Positions 18,145 through 26,800 of a DNA stretch of 64,000 nucleotides are shown here, piece by piece. Position numbers and translations under genes: made by a program. Under the pieces are notes generated by a model. That model saw only the letters and a program-made list of their open reading frames with translations, made no database searches and had not been told where the DNA came from. Every line of letters starts with the position of its first letter. Within the stretch, counting starts at the first letter, position 1. Source of the DNA: Chelativorans intermedius (GTDB taxonomy: Bacteria > Pseudomonadota > Alphaproteobacteria > Rhizobiales > Rhizobiaceae); contig NZ_JAODNW010000002.1 in assembly GCF_025398255.1 (NCBI RefSeq), forward strand, positions 248,001 through 312,000. The letters are read 5' to 3'.

Positions 18145-20160
18145 TCAGTGCTCCCCCGTCTCCAGCCAGCGCACCTCCGCCGGCGACAGCTCAAGCGCCA
18201 GTGCCGTCAGGCTGTCGTCGAGCTCCATAAGACGCCGCGGGCCGATGAGCGGCACCACGGGGAAGGGCTGGGCAAGCGCATAGGCCAGCGCCACATGGAT
18301 CGGCTTGACGCCGCGGGCCCGCGCCATCTCCTCGGCGCGGTCGCGGCGGACAAAGTTGTCCTCGCTGTACCAGCAGCGCACCAGCTCCTCATTGTCGCGC
18401 TTGTCCCGTCCCGCCCGCTCGGTAAAGAAGCCACGCCCCTGGCTCGACCAGGCGAAGTTGGGGATCTGGCGTTCGGTGAGCCACGCCTTCCACGCCCCGT
18501 CCGAGGCGCTCACGCAGCCCGGCCAGATGGGGTCGATCATCTGCGCCAGCGAAAAGTTGTTGGATAGGACGCCGGGCGCCGTCCGGCCATTCCTTCGGGC
18601 ATAGTCGATCGCCTCCTGCATGCGCTCCATCGACCAGTTGGAGCCGCCGAACAGCCCGCGGATGCGGCCGGCCCTGACCTCGGCATCCATGGCATCGACG
18701 AACTCCCCCACCGGCACGTCCGGGTTGTCGCGGTGCATGAAATAGATGTCCACATGGTCGCTCTTCAGCCGCTCCAGGGACTGATCGAGCTGCCGGGCGA
18801 TCACATCGGGGTAGGTAAGCGGCGAATGTGCCCCCTTGCCGATCACCACCGCCTCGTCGCGCACGCCGCGGCTTTCGAGCCACGCACCGAGGATCGCCTC
18901 GGTGCGTCCGCCGCCATAGATGAAGGCGGTGTCGAAGACATTGCCGCCCGCCTCGAAGAAGGCGTCGAGCAGGATTGCGGCGCTCGCGAAATCGGGAAAG
19001 TCCTCAAAGCCGAGCGCCACCTGGCTCAACGGCTTGGCAATCCCGGGCAATGTCTTTCGGGCGATCGTCTCGCTGCGCCTTTGCAGCCGCTCGCCGGCCA
19101 GCGTGGTGCGCCGCAGCGCCGGCTTCTCGATCTCGTAGACGAGCCCTGCCGCGGCGCGCCAGCGGTCGAGTGCGCGCATGTTGCCGAGCGTGTCGTCCCA
19201 GCTCATGCCGGGGCTGGTGAAGGCCTGCCGCCCGGCATGCACGGCCGCGGCCACCGCGTCCACCTCGAAGGCGTAGAGCCAACGCTCCTCGGCCACGGCT
19301 ACGGTCTCGCGTGTCCCGTCGGGGCGGATGATCTCGATGTTGCCGATGCCGCCCTCCTTGCCGCCTGCAAACCAGAAATCGGCCACCTCGATGCGCCCCT
19401 GCGTGCCGAAGATGCGCAACATGTTGTCCTGGGACAGCGAGATCGAACAGGAGACCTCGGCGATGATGTCGTTCTCGAAATGCAGGATGGCCGAGGCCCA
19501 CTCGTCCACCCCCGTCGCGCCCAGATGCGCGGTGCCGGCCACCTTCACCGGATCGAGAAAGGGGCGGCCCTCCACCGCGCCGGCCAGAAGCCGCGCCATG
19601 GAGACCGGATAGCAGCCGACATCCAGAATGCCGCCACCGGCCAGACGATTGGCATAGAGCCGGTGCTCCGGCATGACGGCGGGCATGGCAAAGCCGAAGC
19701 TGGACTTGATCATCCGCACCTTGCCGATGGCACCGCCAGCCACCAGCTCCACCAGCTTCGCGGTCTGCGGATGGAAACGGTACATGAAGGCCTCGCCCAT
19801 GAAGGCGCCGGCCTTGCGCGCTTCGTGAAAGACGGCATCGGCCTCATGGGCCGAGAGCGCAAACGGCTTCTCGCACAGGACGTGCTTGCCCGCCCGCGCG
19901 GCCTTGATGGCCCACTCGGCATGCAGGGGGTGCGGCGTGGCGATATAGACCGCTTCCACGTCCGGGTCCTCAAGGAGCGCCTGATAGCCCGCAACCACGC
20001 GCGCGCCGGGAAAATCCCGGCCGTAGCGCGGATCGTCCGGCCGGCGCGCCCCGATGGCCGCAAGCGTGCCTGTCTCGGAGTGGGCGATGCCGCCGGCAAA
20101 AGCCTTGGCGATGTTTCCGGGGCCGAGAATGCCCCAGCGCAGTTTCGAGGAGGAGGTCAT
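18145..20160 (-). CDS. Gfo/Idh/MocA dehydrogenase fused to aldo/keto reductase
   Basis: A 671-residue two-enzyme fusion. Residues 1-340 are a Gfo/Idh/MocA sugar dehydrogenase: Rossmann GILGPGNIAKAF at 10-21 and CEKPFA at 96-101. From about 365 an aldo/keto reductase barrel follows with all four catalytic residues visible: Asp410, Tyr415, Lys442 and His476. Both halves use NAD(P) on sugars, so the protein may carry out two successive or opposed redox steps (for example epimerisation through a keto intermediate). The start is ATG 20160, the first codon that fits the family; an upstream ATG at 20193 is possible, and neither has a strong Shine-Dalgarno site. Transcribed divergently from the AraC regulator. 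Confidence 0.82.
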   Translation of the reverse strand: MTSSSKLRWGILGPGNIAKAFAGGIAHSETGTLAAIGARRPDDPRYGRDFPGARVVAGYQALLEDPDVEAVYIATPHPLHAEWAIKAARAGKHVLCEKPFALSAHEADAVFHEARKAGAFMGEAFMYRFHPQTAKLVELVAGGAIGKVRMIKSSFGFAMPAVMPEHRLYANRLAGGGILDVGCYPVSMARLLAGAVEGRPFLDPVKVAGTAHLGATGVDEWASAILHFENDIIAEVSCSISLSQDNMLRIFGTQGRIEVADFWFAGGKEGGIGNIEIIRPDGTRETVAVAEERWLYAFEVDAVAAAVHAGRQAFTSPGMSWDDTLGNMRALDRWRAAAGLVYEIEKPALRRTTLAGERLQRRSETIARKTLPGIAKPLSQVALGFEDFPDFASAAILLDAFFEAGGNVFDTAFIYGGGRTEAILGAWLESRGVRDEAVVIGKGAHSPLTYPDVIARQLDQSLERLKSDHVDIYFMHRDNPDVPVGEFVDAMDAEVRAGRIRGLFGGSNWSMERMQEAIDYARRNGRTAPGVLSNNFSLAQMIDPIWPGCVSASDGAWKAWLTERQIPNFAWSSQGRGFFTERAGRDKRDNEELVRCWYSEDNFVRRDRAEEMARARGVKPIHVALAYALAQPFPVVPLIGPRRLMELDDSLTALALELSPAEVRWLETGEH

Positions 20161-20249
20161 GGGAGGCAAGATTTCCTTTTCTGGAATGGACATTGTCAGC
20201 GCAGGCGTGCGCCGGAGGCTTCGAGCGCCGCAGCGGCGATGTTCGAGCT

Positions 20250-20342
20250 TCAGATGCTGATCTCGAAGGATTGGGCAAATGCCGGGGTACCGCCCGCCAT
20301 CAGGGCAAACGCCAGGGTGGCGCGGCCGATTGTGGTGCGCAT
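20250..20342 (-). pseudogene. Signal-peptide remnant of a binding-protein gene
   Basis: A 30-codon frame with a strong AGGGAGGA site and a perfect secretion signal (hydrophobic core LAFALMAGG, ending AFAQ) is stopped by TGA at 20250-20252, right after the cleavage site. Such starts belong to ABC/TRAP substrate-binding proteins. The rest of the gene is gone, and the fused oxidoreductase begins within 90 bp. This is probably what is left after deletion of a transporter that once supplied this locus. Alternatively it is a short leader peptide. Confidence 0.55.
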
Positions 20343-20434
20343 GGAATCCTCCCTTTCCTGTTGCCCGAAGACCGGGCTTCCCATAGCTTAAGGCAAGCTT
20401 TCGTCGCGTCACTTTCAAAGGGAAGGCGGAGTCG

Positions 20435-21355
20435 TTGGATGGTAAGATAGCCGGCAAGCGCTATTGGGAGCCCGCCAAGAGCACCGTCGAGAAGGTTCCC
20501 AACAGCCTCGTGGTCAGCCACCAGCAGCCGGGCATCATGCGTACCGCGCACTGGCATGCCCAGGTGGAGATCAACTACGTCTTTCGTGGCCGGGTAGACT
20601 ATCGCATGCACGGCCACGACGCGAAGCTGAGGGCAGGGGACCTGTGCCTGTTCTGGGGCGGGCTGCCGCATCAGGTGGTGGATACTTCCGAGGACGCCTG
20701 GTATGTCGCCATCCATCTGCCGCTGGTGCATTTCTTCCGCCTGCGGCTGACGGCACAGATGCAGCAGAAGCTGATGCGTGGGGCAACGCTCGTCACCGGC
20801 AGCCCGGGCGGGAGCGACGATGCCGACTTCAATCGCTGGTCGCGCTATCTCTGCTCGGGCGAGGAAGCGCGCATCAACCACGCCATCGACGAGCTTCTCC
20901 TGCGTATCGAACGCATCCGCTTCGAGCCGCACCGGCTTCTGGAAAGCCCCGGCAGGCCGCTGACGAGGGCCGAAGCGCCGGACCGCACGAGCTTTCACAA
21001 TATCGGGCGCATCTGCGCCTTCATCGCGGAAAACTTCCGCCACGACATCGATTCCACCGCCATTGCGCTGTCGGCCGACATCCATCCCAAATACGCCATG
21101 AGCGTCTTCAAGAAATCCACCGGCATGACGCTCAACGAATATGTGAGCCTGCTCCGGCTCTCCTACGCCCAGGCGCTGCTCATGCAGGAGGACGCCAATG
21201 TGCTGCGGGTGGCCATGGACAGCGGCTTCGGCTCGCTGTCGGCTTTTACCAAATGTTTCCGCAAGATCGCCGGCATGAGTCCCTCCGACTTCCGCCAGCG
21301 CCTGCGCACCCGCCCGCAGATGCCCCTTGCCGCCGCCCCGCAAGAACGGCTTTAG
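20435..21355 (+). CDS. AraC-family transcriptional regulator
   Basis: A 306-residue regulator with an N-terminal cupin sensor (about 25-100: HWHAQVEINYVFRG, AGDLCLFWGGLPHQV) and a C-terminal AraC helix-turn-helix (about 195-290: SVFKKSTGMTLNEYV, then AFTKCFRKIAGMSPSDFRQ). The organisation resembles MelR-type regulators of sugar operons. No ATG fits; the best start is TTG 20435, close behind a purine-rich stretch (AGGGAAGGCGGAG). It is divergent from the fused oxidoreductase and the signal-peptide remnant, so it most likely activates that unit. Confidence 0.82.
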   Translation: MDGKIAGKRYWEPAKSTVEKVPNSLVVSHQQPGIMRTAHWHAQVEINYVFRGRVDYRMHGHDAKLRAGDLCLFWGGLPHQVVDTSEDAWYVAIHLPLVHFFRLRLTAQMQQKLMRGATLVTGSPGGSDDADFNRWSRYLCSGEEARINHAIDELLLRIERIRFEPHRLLESPGRPLTRAEAPDRTSFHNIGRICAFIAENFRHDIDSTAIALSADIHPKYAMSVFKKSTGMTLNEYVSLLRLSYAQALLMQEDANVLRVAMDSGFGSLSAFTKCFRKIAGMSPSDFRQRLRTRPQMPLAAAPQERL

Positions 21356-21388
21356 CAAGCCGCACCCTTGGAGGCACGGCGCGCGGCG

Positions 21389-22693
21389 CTATCCGCCGGG
21401 TTCGGCGATGGCGAGGATAAGCTCCGGGAAGGCAATCAGCAGGGCGACGATCACCATGTCGGCCAGAAGGAACAGGGTAACGCCGCGAAAGATGTCGCCG
21501 AGACCTGCATATTGACCCGCCACATTGCGGATCACGAAGACGTTCATGCCAAGGGGCGGCGTGATCATGCCCACTTCGAGAAGCTTTACCAGAAGGACGC
21601 CAAACCACACCAGGCTCACCGAGGCGGCCTCCAGCAGCGGCAGGAGAATGGGCAGCGTAATGAGCATGGCTCCGAAAGGCTCCATGAACATGCCTAGAAC
21701 GACGTAGAGCGCAACGATCATCATCATCATTTCCAGATAGCCCACATCCCAGGCATTGACCGTCTGGCTGATGAAGCCAGCCGTGCCGCTCAAGCCCAGA
21801 AAGCGGGTGAACATCACCGCCCCCACCCCGATGATGAAGAGGGAGACCGAGGTTCCCACCGTTTCGAGGAGCGCGGCACGGAAGCCCTGCCAGCTCAAAG
21901 CACGGGTAAGACAGGCGATCACGATGGCGCCGGCTGCCCCGATGGCGCCGGCCTCCGTTGCGGTGAACAGGCCGCCGAAAAGGCCGCCGAATACGAGGAA
22001 GATCAGAGTGAGAAGCGGCCAGATGGCCTTGAAAACGGTCGCATGTGCCTGTGCTGGATCATGCGTGTCGGGCGTTGGCATGATCTCGGGGCGCAGCCGA
22101 GCAACGGCAAAGATCATCAGGCAATAGGTGGCGGCGGTCATCAGCCCCACGGAGATGCCGCCCAGAAAGACTTTGGTCACCGAGGCTTCGGCAAAAACGC
22201 CGTAGATGATCATGAGAATGGAGGGCGGGATGAGTGCACCGATGGTGCCGCCGGCGGCCAGCGTGCCGGTCGCAAAGCTTGGCCTGTAGCCTGCCCGGAT
22301 CATCTCCGGGATGGCAATCCGCCCCATCGCCGCAGCACATGCCAGGCTCGACCCGCTCACCGACGCAAAGCCCGTGCAGGCAAGCACGCCCGCCATGCCA
22401 AGCCCGCCCGGCACGCGGCGCAGCGCCCGGTTGGCGGCAGCGAACAGGTTGGTCGTCAGACCCGCATGATAGGCAACAAAGCCCATCAGCAGAAACATGG
22501 GCACCGCCGAGAGTGTCCAGCTCGCCACGAAGTCATAAGGCGTGGTGGTGAGGATACCGACCGCCGGCTCGAAGCCCAGCATCAGCCAGATACCGCCAAA
22601 GGAAACCAGAATGAGGGCAACGGCCACCGGCACCCGCAGCGCCAGAAGGACCAGAAGGACAGCGATTCCGGCAAGCCCAGTCGATATGCTCAC
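21389..22693 (-). CDS. dctM: TRAP transporter large permease (DctM)
   Basis: The large membrane subunit of a tripartite ATP-independent periplasmic transporter, which uses the Na+/H+ gradient to import a carboxylate. It has 434 residues and about 12 hydrophobic segments, with family signatures SGSSLACAAAMGRIAIPEM, GGTIGALIPPSILMIIYG and a second ITPPLGMNVFV repeat near the C terminus. I use GTG 22693, which overlaps the stop of the small subunit (22690-22692); the longer frame to 22906 lies inside dctQ. The operon is transcribed dctP-dctQ-dctM. Confidence 0.9.
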   Translation of the reverse strand: MSISTGLAGIAVLLVLLALRVPVAVALILVSFGGIWLMLGFEPAVGILTTTPYDFVASWTLSAVPMFLLMGFVAYHAGLTTNLFAAANRALRRVPGGLGMAGVLACTGFASVSGSSLACAAAMGRIAIPEMIRAGYRPSFATGTLAAGGTIGALIPPSILMIIYGVFAEASVTKVFLGGISVGLMTAATYCLMIFAVARLRPEIMPTPDTHDPAQAHATVFKAIWPLLTLIFLVFGGLFGGLFTATEAGAIGAAGAIVIACLTRALSWQGFRAALLETVGTSVSLFIIGVGAVMFTRFLGLSGTAGFISQTVNAWDVGYLEMMMMIVALYVVLGMFMEPFGAMLITLPILLPLLEAASVSLVWFGVLLVKLLEVGMITPPLGMNVFVIRNVAGQYAGLGDIFRGVTLFLLADMVIVALLIAFPELILAIAEPGG

Positions 22694-23238
22694 CGCGCGT
22701 GCCCTCCATCGCCGGATGGTGCGGGGCGGGAAACGCCAAGCCTCGCCTCCTGCCCGGCAAGGCACAGGCAGAGCTTCAGTGCGCTGACCAGAGCCGCAAG
22801 CGCAAAGCCCAGGGGAAGAATGAAGTATCCCGGCCACACCGGGACGGCGACACTGAGCGAGAGGACGAAACTGCCAGCCTCGTATTCGCGCATAGCGGCA
22901 AACCATGTGGTGTAGGTGAGAAAGGCAAAGGCTGTGAAGGTGAGCAGGTGCACGAAGAGCCGGTTGATGCGGTCGAATGGACCCCTGAAGAGTGCCGAGA
23001 AAATGTCGACCGCGATCATCTCGCCGCGCCGTTCGGCCCAGGCAAGCGGCAGAAAGGCAATTAGAACCATGTAATAGCGCGAAACGACTTCCACCGTTGC
23101 CGGTATCGGCCGGGCGAAGATCTGTCTGCCGATCACGTCTGCCGTCACGTGCACAAGCATGGCCAGCGCCCCGGCCGCGCCGAGAAGCGCCAGAAGGTTT
23201 GTGAGGAGACGCAGAAGCCCCGAAATGGCGGCCTGCAT
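22690..23238 (-). CDS. dctQ: TRAP transporter small permease (DctQ)
   Basis: The small membrane subunit of the TRAP system: 182 residues, four hydrophobic segments, with the DVIGRQIFARPIP segment and RRGEMIAVDIF typical of DctQ. The ATG at 23238 follows GGAGG at about 8 bp. Between dctP and dctQ a GCGCGC stem (23271-23276/23281-23286) may attenuate transcription after the binding-protein gene. Overlaps the large subunit by 4 bases. Confidence 0.87.
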   Translation of the reverse strand: MQAAISGLLRLLTNLLALLGAAGALAMLVHVTADVIGRQIFARPIPATVEVVSRYYMVLIAFLPLAWAERRGEMIAVDIFSALFRGPFDRINRLFVHLLTFTAFAFLTYTTWFAAMREYEAGSFVLSLSVAVPVWPGYFILPLGFALAALVSALKLCLCLAGQEARLGVSRPAPSGDGGHAR

Positions 23239-23298
23239 GGCAATCCCTCCTGCCAGCGAAAGGAAAGGCCGCGCGCCACAGCGCGCGACCGGCGGCGG

Positions 23299-24420
23299 CT
23301 ACAGGCCGTAGCTGTCGTAATCGACCTTGTCCCAGATCTCCCGCTGGATCGCCTCGGCGATGGTCGCGGGATCATGGCCGGCCTCCTCGACAATCCCCGT
23401 CCATTTGTCGACGAGCGCGCGGAAGCGCTCGATCTTGGCCTGTGCATCGGTGATGGCGTACTGGTTTTCGGCGATGCCGACCACCGCCTTGAGGTCTTCT
23501 TCGAGGAAGGCTTGCGTGGCCTCGAACAGGGACTGGTCGGGCTCGATGAAGGTCAACCCCGCCTTTCTGGCCTCCCGGCGCGCGACCTGCGAGCGCTCAT
23601 AGCCCCAGTCCTGGGTAAAGGCCACATTCGCCTTGTTGGCCGCCCGCATGAAACCGCGGCGCTCCTGCGGCGTCATGGCGCGCCAGGCATCGCCGTTCAC
23701 CGCAAAGTTCACCGTCGCATGGTAGGTGCCAAGCGGCAGGTCGATCACGAATTTCGCGAGGTCGACGAGGCGAAAAGACAGCAGATCGGCCGCCGAGCCC
23801 ATCGTGCCGTCGATCACGCCCTGCGACATCGTCTCAAAGGTGTCGCCGACGGGGACATTGACCGGCGAGGCCCCGACATACTCCGCCCAGCGCGCGAACG
23901 GCGAACCGCCACTGCGCAGCCGCAGCCCCTTGATGTCGGCAAGCGTCCGCACGGGTTTCGTCGTCAACAGCACGTAGACATCCGAGGAGCCGGAACCCGC
24001 GAAGACGGCGCCCAGCTTGTCGAACTCGGCCCGGCAGTCCGTACATGTGACGATATACTCAGTCATGGCCGCGGCCATCGCATGCGGATCGCGGCCGAGA
24101 AAGGCCAGATCGCCCATGAGTGCCGCATTCGGCAGGTCGCCGGGGAAATACAGCGGCAGGAGATTGCCGACCTGCACCACGCCGGATTGCAATGCGCCCT
24201 TCATATTGCCGACAGTGGCAACCTCCGGCCCGAGAATGCGGCCGGTCAATGCCCCATCCGTCTGCCGGGGCAATTCCTCGGCGAGGGTCTCGTAGAGCGG
24301 CGCATGGGCCGGATGGGTGGGTGGCGCCCCCGGCGCCAGCCGCAGTTCCTCCGCCCCGCCCATGTCGGCGCAAAGCCAAAGCCCCGCGGCCAGCCCCATG
24401 GCAACAGCAAATGGTCTCAT
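23299..24420 (-). CDS. dctP: TRAP transporter substrate-binding protein (DctP)
   Basis: The periplasmic binding protein of the TRAP system, 373 residues with a signal peptide (1-22). Visible family features are LRLAPGAPPTHPAHAPLYE at the mature N terminus, the GLRLRSGGSPFARWAEYVGA segment containing the Arg that binds the substrate carboxylate, and DGTMGSAADLLSFRLVD. ATG 24420 was chosen for its GGAGGAG site and signal peptide. Downstream genes are the two permeases; upstream is an amidohydrolase, and the block lies beside a feruloyl-CoA synthetase, so an aromatic or phenylpropanoid acid is the likely cargo (inference). Confidence 0.9.
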   Translation of the reverse strand: MRPFAVAMGLAAGLWLCADMGGAEELRLAPGAPPTHPAHAPLYETLAEELPRQTDGALTGRILGPEVATVGNMKGALQSGVVQVGNLLPLYFPGDLPNAALMGDLAFLGRDPHAMAAAMTEYIVTCTDCRAEFDKLGAVFAGSGSSDVYVLLTTKPVRTLADIKGLRLRSGGSPFARWAEYVGASPVNVPVGDTFETMSQGVIDGTMGSAADLLSFRLVDLAKFVIDLPLGTYHATVNFAVNGDAWRAMTPQERRGFMRAANKANVAFTQDWGYERSQVARREARKAGLTFIEPDQSLFEATQAFLEEDLKAVVGIAENQYAITDAQAKIERFRALVDKWTGIVEEAGHDPATIAEAIQREIWDKVDYDSYGL

Positions 24421-24492
24421 CGTTTCTCCTCCACGTTTGCGTGTTCCTCCGCACGCATCCAAAGTGCCGGACGGCCACAACAGGCACGCCGG

Positions 24493-25362
24493 TCAAATGT
24501 TCAGCAGGCGCCTTGCATTCTCCTTGAGAATGAGCGGGCGCACGCCCTCCTTGATGTCGAGCTTCTCGAAATCCGCGAGCCAACGGTCCGGGGCGATCGC
24601 CGGCCAGTCCGAACCGAAAAGAACCCGGTCCTTGAGCAGCGAATTGGCGTATTTTACCAGGATCGGCGGGAAATATTTCGGCGACCAGCCGGACAGGTCG
24701 ATCCAGACATTGGGCTTGTGGGTGGCGACCGCCAGCGCTTCCTCCTGCCAGGGGAAGGATGGATGCGCCATCACGATCTGCATGTCCGGGAAATCGGCGG
24801 CAACATCGTCCAGATAAAGCGGGTTGGAGTATTTGAGCCGCATGCGGTTGCCGCCGCGCATGCCGGCGCCTACCCCGGTTTGGCCGGTGTGGAAAAGGGC
24901 CGGAACTCCGGCCTCCTGAATCGCTTCATAGAGCACATAGGCACTGCGGTCGTTGGGATAGAAGCCCTGCATGGTGGGATGGAACTTGAAGCCGCGAATG
25001 CCGAAATGCTCCACCAGCCGCCGCGCCTCACGCGCGCCCGCCCGGCCCCTGGCGGGATCGATGCTGGCGAAGGGGATGAGGATGTCACTGTGCTCGGCGG
25101 CCAGCTCCGCCATCTCCTCATTGTTGTAGCGGCGGTAGCCAGTCTCCCGCTCGGCATCGACCGGAAAGATCACGGCGCCAATCCTGCGTTCGCGGAAATA
25201 GGCGGCCGTTTCCGGCAATGTGGGCGGGTAGGTGAAGGGAGCGCGAAAATAGGCCGCCATGGCCGCCTGGAATTCCGCATAGCCATCGTCGATATGTGTC
25301 CCGCAGGGCTCCTCGGCATGGGTGTGGAAGTCGATGGCGACAAGGGCGTCCGGATCAAGCAT
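24493..25362 (-). CDS. Amidohydrolase-2 family metal-dependent hydrolase
   Basis: A TIM-barrel hydrolase or decarboxylase of 289 residues. Metal ligands are visible as the N-terminal DFHTHAEEP, HTG (about 171), MAHPSFPW (His about 206) and the C-terminal FGSDWP (catalytic Asp). GFKFHPTMQGF is typical of the family that includes gamma-resorcylate/aminocarboxymuconate decarboxylases and 4-oxalomesaconate-type hydrolases. ATG 25362 follows GGAGG. It lies between the TRAP operon and the MarR gene, all leftward, so it probably acts on an aromatic intermediate. Exact reaction not assignable. Confidence 0.82.
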   Translation of the reverse strand: MLDPDALVAIDFHTHAEEPCGTHIDDGYAEFQAAMAAYFRAPFTYPPTLPETAAYFRERRIGAVIFPVDAERETGYRRYNNEEMAELAAEHSDILIPFASIDPARGRAGAREARRLVEHFGIRGFKFHPTMQGFYPNDRSAYVLYEAIQEAGVPALFHTGQTGVGAGMRGGNRMRLKYSNPLYLDDVAADFPDMQIVMAHPSFPWQEEALAVATHKPNVWIDLSGWSPKYFPPILVKYANSLLKDRVLFGSDWPAIAPDRWLADFEKLDIKEGVRPLILKENARRLLNI

Positions 25363-25388
25363 CGCGACCTCCGATTTCAAAGGGGTGT

Positions 25389-25880
25389 TCAAAGCGGTGG
25401 CCAGCCGCACACTTTCCTGAGCAGCGCGAGAAACTGGTGGCGCTCCTCGCCGTTGAGCATTGAAAGCGCCCGCTCATCAGCCCTGCGCATGAGTGGCATG
25501 AAGCCCTCGATCAGCGTGCGGCCGGCACCGGTGATGCGCAGTTCGATCGCCCGGCGGTCATGCGGGGGTACGACCCTTTCCAGAAGGCCCCGTTCTTCCA
25601 GCGAGCGCACCAGTTTGGTCATGTTGGACCATTTGATTTTCAGGACATCGGCAATCACGCCCTGGCGCACGCCAGGGTTTTCGCGGATGGCAAGCAGCAG
25701 CGTAAGCTCTCCGATCCTGAGGTCGTTGCGCTGCAACTCCGCAAAGGTGCGCTCGAAGACGGTAAGCTGGGCGATGCGCAGCAAGAAGCCTATGGAATCC
25801 TCGAACGGTCCGAAGGACAGCCCTGCCTTTGCGTCCGCTTGTGCTTCGTCACCGACGATTGCAGCGCCCGTCACGCTCAT
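25389..25880 (-). CDS. MarR-family transcriptional regulator
   Basis: A 163-residue winged-helix regulator. The recognition helix region is VIADVLKIKWSNMTKLVRSL, the wing is PHDRRAIELRIT. Its ATG overlaps the stop of the crotonase gene (25877-25880), so the two are co-translated. MarR proteins paired with hydroxycinnamoyl-CoA pathway genes (for example CouR, FerR) are repressors released by the CoA thioester, and a similar role is likely here, acting on the intergenic region 26666-26800. Confidence 0.87.
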   Translation of the reverse strand: MSVTGAAIVGDEAQADAKAGLSFGPFEDSIGFLLRIAQLTVFERTFAELQRNDLRIGELTLLLAIRENPGVRQGVIADVLKIKWSNMTKLVRSLEERGLLERVVPPHDRRAIELRITGAGRTLIEGFMPLMRRADERALSMLNGEERHQFLALLRKVCGWPPL

Positions 25881-26665
25881 CCCCGAGCCTCCTCACCATT
25901 GGGGATGGGAAGGCGTGCCGCCTTCTTTTCCAGAAAGGCGCGCAGGCGCTGGCGCGCCTCCGGCGTGGACTGGGTGAGGGAGGCAGCTACGGACTCGAAG
26001 AACAACCCCTCGTCATGACCGCTGTCGTGAATACGCTGTAGCGCGTTGATGATCAGATAGTTGGAAAGCGGCGCATTGCCGGCTGCCACCCGCGCCAGCT
26101 CAAGGGCCTTGTCGAAAGCGCCCCCAGGAGCGGCGAGATAGTTGACGATGCCGTATCGCTCTGCCTCCTCGGCTGTCAGCACCCGGCCGGTCAGCATCAT
26201 GTCCATCATGCGCGGCGCGCCCATCAGGCGCGTGGCGTTCACCGAGCCGCCTCCGCCCACGAAAATGCCCCTTTGGCCTTCGGGGAGGGCGAAATAGGTG
26301 CCGGGCTCGGCCACCCGCACGTGCCCCACCGCCGCCAGCTCAAGGCCGCCACCGACCACCGCACCGTTCAGCGCCACGAAATAGGGGATCGCGCCGTAGC
26401 GGATGCGATCGAAGACGGCGTGCCACCCACGCGAACCGAAGATGCCCTGCATCAACGACTTCTCGACATGCTCGGCAAGATCGAGCCCGGCGCTGAAATG
26501 CTTTCCCCTTGCCCTGAGTACGGCCGCCTTGGCCTCTGCCGCTGCACGGTCGACCGCCACGCCGAGGTCGCCGAGCATGGCATCGTTCATCGCGTTGCGC
26601 TTTTCCGGGCGGTTGAGGGTCAGCACCGCGATGTCGCCAATGGGCTGGTATTCGACGAGCGGCAT
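25877..26665 (-). CDS. Enoyl-CoA hydratase/crotonase-family protein
   Basis: A crotonase-fold protein of 262 residues. Family segments are LNRPEKRNAMN (about 17-27), the oxyanion-hole ARGKHFSAGLDL and GAVVGGGLELA. The usual catalytic Glu positions fall in LPEGQRGIFVGGGGS (about 130-144). It is divergent from the feruloyl-CoA synthetase-like gene, so it is a good candidate for the hydroxycinnamoyl-CoA hydratase/lyase step, although it is not closely similar to Pseudomonas Ech by eye. ATG 26665 was selected; a longer frame to 27145 runs into the divergent gene. Ends in an ATGA overlap with the MarR gene. Confidence 0.82.
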   Translation of the reverse strand: MPLVEYQPIGDIAVLTLNRPEKRNAMNDAMLGDLGVAVDRAAAEAKAAVLRARGKHFSAGLDLAEHVEKSLMQGIFGSRGWHAVFDRIRYGAIPYFVALNGAVVGGGLELAAVGHVRVAEPGTYFALPEGQRGIFVGGGGSVNATRLMGAPRMMDMMLTGRVLTAEEAERYGIVNYLAAPGGAFDKALELARVAAGNAPLSNYLIINALQRIHDSGHDEGLFFESVAASLTQSTPEARQRLRAFLEKKAARLPIPNGEEARG

Positions 26666-26696
26666 GCGTTCTCCATCTTGCGTGGCCGAGGCAAAA

Positions 26697-26735
26697 TTGA
26701 CACTATACACTAGTGAACTATTGATTAATGAACTA
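26697..26735. promoter_or_regulatory. Divergent promoter and candidate MarR operator
   Basis: The AT-rich gap between the crotonase and acyl-CoA ligase genes contains TTGACA (26697-26702), the palindrome CACTAGTG (26709-26716) and two direct copies of TGAACTA (26714-26720 and 26729-26735) flanking TTGATTAA. The drop in GC, the dyads and the adjacent marR gene point to an operator controlling both directions. Confidence 0.5.
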
Positions 26736-26800
26736 AATTGCTCGCCTGTGTCAAGGAGCTTGCCGGGAGGAAAAGGGCAGGCTTGCCGAGGGAGGAGCCG

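Noticed and set aside
18733-20391. Plus-strand open frame of 552 codons
   Set aside because: Antisense of the fused oxidoreductase, whose catalytic residues are intact; no domain in the plus-strand frame.
23149-25977. Plus-strand open frame of 942 codons
   Set aside because: It covers the opposite strand of the TRAP binding protein, amidohydrolase and MarR genes, all of which have clear family motifs; the long frame has none.
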